In this document: positions 3,593 through 5,022 of the stretch, piece by piece
Layout of the letters: every line of letters begins with the position of its first letter
How positions within the stretch are numbered: the first letter of the stretch is position 1
Source of the DNA: Candidatus Aminicenantota bacterium
GTDB taxonomy: Bacteria; Acidobacteriota; Aminicenantia; UBA2199
Length of the DNA: 5,022 nucleotides
NCBI GenBank assembly: GCA_023137075.1
Contig: JAGLQA010000376.1
Location: 1 to 5,022, forward strand
Direction: 5' to 3'
Notes under the pieces: generated by a model
Seen by the model: only the letters and a program-made list of their open reading frames with translations
Databases searched by the model: none
Told to the model about the DNA's origin: nothing
Program-made: the position numbers and the translations under genes

Positions 3593-4918
3593 CAAACAAC
3601 TCTCTTTTATCAGGTTGACCATTCTCGCGTTATCGGCATGACCTGTCTTTTGTGCCGTAACTTTTCCCCGGATAGACATGCCCAATAAATAAAAATCACC
3701 GATAATATCCAGTATCTTATGCCTGGCCAACTCCTCCCTGAACCGTAATTCCGTGTTCAACACCTTGCCGTTATCGATCAAAACAAAGTTGTTCAAGCGG
3801 CCCCCTTCAGCTAATCCCAATTGAGCTAATTTGTTAAACTCTTCGACAAAACCGTAGGTCCGGGCCGGGGCAATCTCTTTCTCAAAATCTTCGAAGGATT
3901 TCATTACAAATTCGTAACTCATCTTTCCTAAAGGTTCGGGATATATGGTGGTATATTTGACGGAGAACACATCGGCGGGCTCGATTTTAATAAACTTACC
4001 GTCCTCTTCTTCTTCTCCGATTATTAACGGTTTCTTGATGACGATACCGGGGATTAATGCCTCCTGTTCGACAATGCCGCTTTTCCGGATAAACTCACAG
4101 AACTTGCTGGCCGAGCCGTCAACAATGGGAACTTCCTTGTTTATCTTAATAGAAAGATTGGTTATTCCGGCGGAATGTAATACCGCCATAAAATGCTCGA
4201 TGGTTTTTGCTTCCAAAACATTGTTCTTTATCGATGTGGCATAGCTTGTTTTATCGAGAAATTCAACCCTGGCCGGAATAAAACCGTTTTCCGAAATATT
4301 CTCAAAGCGTATCCCCTTTCCTGCCGGCAGCGGATTAATCACCATGCCGGTCTTTACACCGGAATGGAGCCCGATCCCATAAATAACATTACCGTTTTTT
4401 ATGGTTTTTTGCTTTGTAAAATATTCGGTGTCTTCGAGATCGTATTCCGATTTTCCGTACCGGTTGACAGCCATCCTGCTCGTTTTCCTCTTCCCGGCCA
4501 GCTGCCCGTTTCCTCGCTCCAATATGGATTTGAGTTTCAGGTTTTCATCCAGTAACTTTTGGTATTCCAGGCCTCTTTTTAAAACAAAAATCACCTTATC
4601 CAGGCCCAAGGGTTTTTCAAGAAAGTCGTAGGCCCCTTCTTTAACTGCGCTTACGGCAGTGGTAATATTACCGTGTCCCGAGATCATGATAATAATCTGC
4701 AAGGGATTGCCGGCCAACATTTTCCGCATGGTTTCCAGGCCATCCATTCCCGGCAGCCAGATATCGAGAAATACGGCATCTGGTTTTACGTTTTTGAACT
4801 TTTCCAGGCCATCTTCTCCATTATCGGCAATAAAAACTTTATAGCCCTCATCTTCAAGAATAGAAGCCAATGAAACCTGGATATTTTTTTCGTCATCGAT
4901 TACTAATATTTTATTCAT
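3584..4918 (-). CDS. lpxC: Response-regulator receiver domain fused to LpxC (UDP-3-O-acyl-N-acetylglucosamine deacetylase)
   Basis: The protein has 444 residues from ATG 4918; GTG 4921 directly before it is an alternative. LpxC alone is usually about 300 residues. Residues 1-120 form a complete receiver domain: acidic D8/D9, phospho-acceptor D52 in FLDIWLPGMDG, S80 in ISGHGNI, and K102 in FLEKPL. The SGHGNITTAV and GAYDFLEKPL motifs are NtrX/NtrC-like, but AAA+ and DNA-binding domains are absent. A charged linker (about 120-165) follows. Residues about 170-440 are LpxC, the zinc enzyme of the committed step of lipid A synthesis. Visible motifs are GIGLHSG, TIEHFMA with E241 (general base position) and zinc ligand H242, VPIVDGSA, ARTYGF, GLAEGGRLNN, RHKILDIIGD with ligands H400 and D404 and K401, and KTGHADN with H427. 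The active site therefore looks intact. The SD is weak (GGTG). The frame is continuous, so this is a true fusion rather than two adjoining genes. Phosphorylation control is inferred; the kinase is not in the window. Confidence 0.95.
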   Translation of the reverse strand: MNKILVIDDEKNIQVSLASILEDEGYKVFIADNGEDGLEKFKNVKPDAVFLDIWLPGMDGLETMRKMLAGNPLQIIIMISGHGNITTAVSAVKEGAYDFLEKPLGLDKVIFVLKRGLEYQKLLDENLKLKSILERGNGQLAGKRKTSRMAVNRYGKSEYDLEDTEYFTKQKTIKNGNVIYGIGLHSGVKTGMVINPLPAGKGIRFENISENGFIPARVEFLDKTSYATSIKNNVLEAKTIEHFMAVLHSAGITNLSIKINKEVPIVDGSASKFCEFIRKSGIVEQEALIPGIVIKKPLIIGEEEEDGKFIKIEPADVFSVKYTTIYPEPLGKMSYEFVMKSFEDFEKEIAPARTYGFVEEFNKLAQLGLAEGGRLNNFVLIDNGKVLNTELRFREELARHKILDIIGDFYLLGMSIRGKVTAQKTGHADNARMVNLIKESCLKK

Positions 4919-4973
4919 CACACACCGGAGTTTTCAATGTCCTATTGATTTAATCCATTCTATGTCAATTCAT

Positions 4974-5003
4974 ATTATACCATGAATAGCATGGAATTAT
5001 CAA
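4974..5003 (-). promoter_or_regulatory. Sigma-70 promoter of the receiver-lpxC gene
   Basis: On the minus strand TTGATA (5003-4998, 5 of 6) and a perfect TATAAT (4979-4974) are separated by 18 bp. Transcription would start near 4967, giving a leader of about 49 nt. A second, perfect TTGACA (4968-4963) lies downstream, but its best -10 (TAGGAC, 4944-4939) is poor. It may be a minor promoter. Confidence 0.65.
4980..4994. promoter_or_regulatory. Inverted repeat in the lpxC promoter spacer, possible operator
   Basis: CCATG-AATAG-CATGG is an exact inverted repeat with 5-bp arms, placed entirely between the -35 and -10 boxes. A regulator bound there would block RNA polymerase. The arms are short, so chance is possible, and no regulator is known. 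Confidence 0.3.
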
Positions 5004-5022
5004 CATTCACCGGATTATAACC

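Noticed and set aside
3945..4873. Five plus-strand frames opposite the receiver-lpxC gene
   Set aside because: All are antisense to intact receiver and LpxC motifs and have no SD or recognisable domain.
4981..5019. Plus-strand 12-codon ORF at the right edge
   Set aside because: It has no SD, sits on the lpxC promoter elements and is too short to support.
1..5022. tRNA, rRNA, CRISPR array, riboswitch or complete insertion sequence
   Set aside because: No cloverleaf-like segment, regular direct-repeat array, known riboswitch core or transposase was visible on either strand. A covariance-model scan would be needed to exclude small RNAs.

Overview
The window most likely comes from a Gram-negative, LPS-making bacterium with moderately AT-rich DNA. 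The evidence is a complete LpxC domain (lipid A synthesis), E. coli-like sigma-70 promoters and GGAGG-type ribosome binding sites. Intergenic DNA carries degenerate short-period repeats (AATCCGTAATCCTG-like and CACTAACC-like) and GGGGACAG/GGGGTCAGACA-type motifs. From memory, these recall the genomes of uncultured or anaerobic lineages such as Planctomycetota (Brocadiia), Omnitrophota, Nitrospirota or Desulfobacterota. I cannot place it more precisely.

Layout, left to right. (1) The 5' end of a minus-strand membrane protein gene (1-153) has a TTG start and a good SD; it is too short to appear as a normal ORF. (2) About 500 bp of mostly non-coding DNA holds a degenerate repeat and a possible C-terminal gene scrap on the minus strand. 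(3) A plus-strand MNT nucleotidyltransferase / HEPN pair (674-1436) overlaps by 20 bp and has its own promoter. It looks like a toxin-antitoxin-type module. The nucleotidyltransferase has no ATG/GTG/TTG start upstream of its catalytic motif; promoter and SD point to an ATA start at 674. (4) A 357-bp non-coding gap contains degenerate repeats. (5) A minus-strand membrane-anchored MsrB-MsrA fusion (1794-2885) repairs oxidised methionines outside the cytoplasm. It has a perfect TATAAT box about 100 bp upstream. (6) A roughly 400-bp gap is followed by an 83-aa plus-strand CPVC protein (3293-3544) whose promoter is placed so that the mRNA would begin at the ATG, i.e. be leaderless. (7) A minus-strand gene (3584-4918) fuses an NtrX-like response-regulator receiver domain to a complete LpxC deacetylase. 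Its strong promoter has an exact inverted repeat in the spacer.

Most units look monocistronic, each with its own promoter; only the MNT/HEPN pair forms an operon. The most notable item is the receiver-LpxC fusion, which suggests phosphorelay control of the committed step of lipid A synthesis. Next are the non-canonical start of the MNT gene and the leaderless zinc-knuckle gene.
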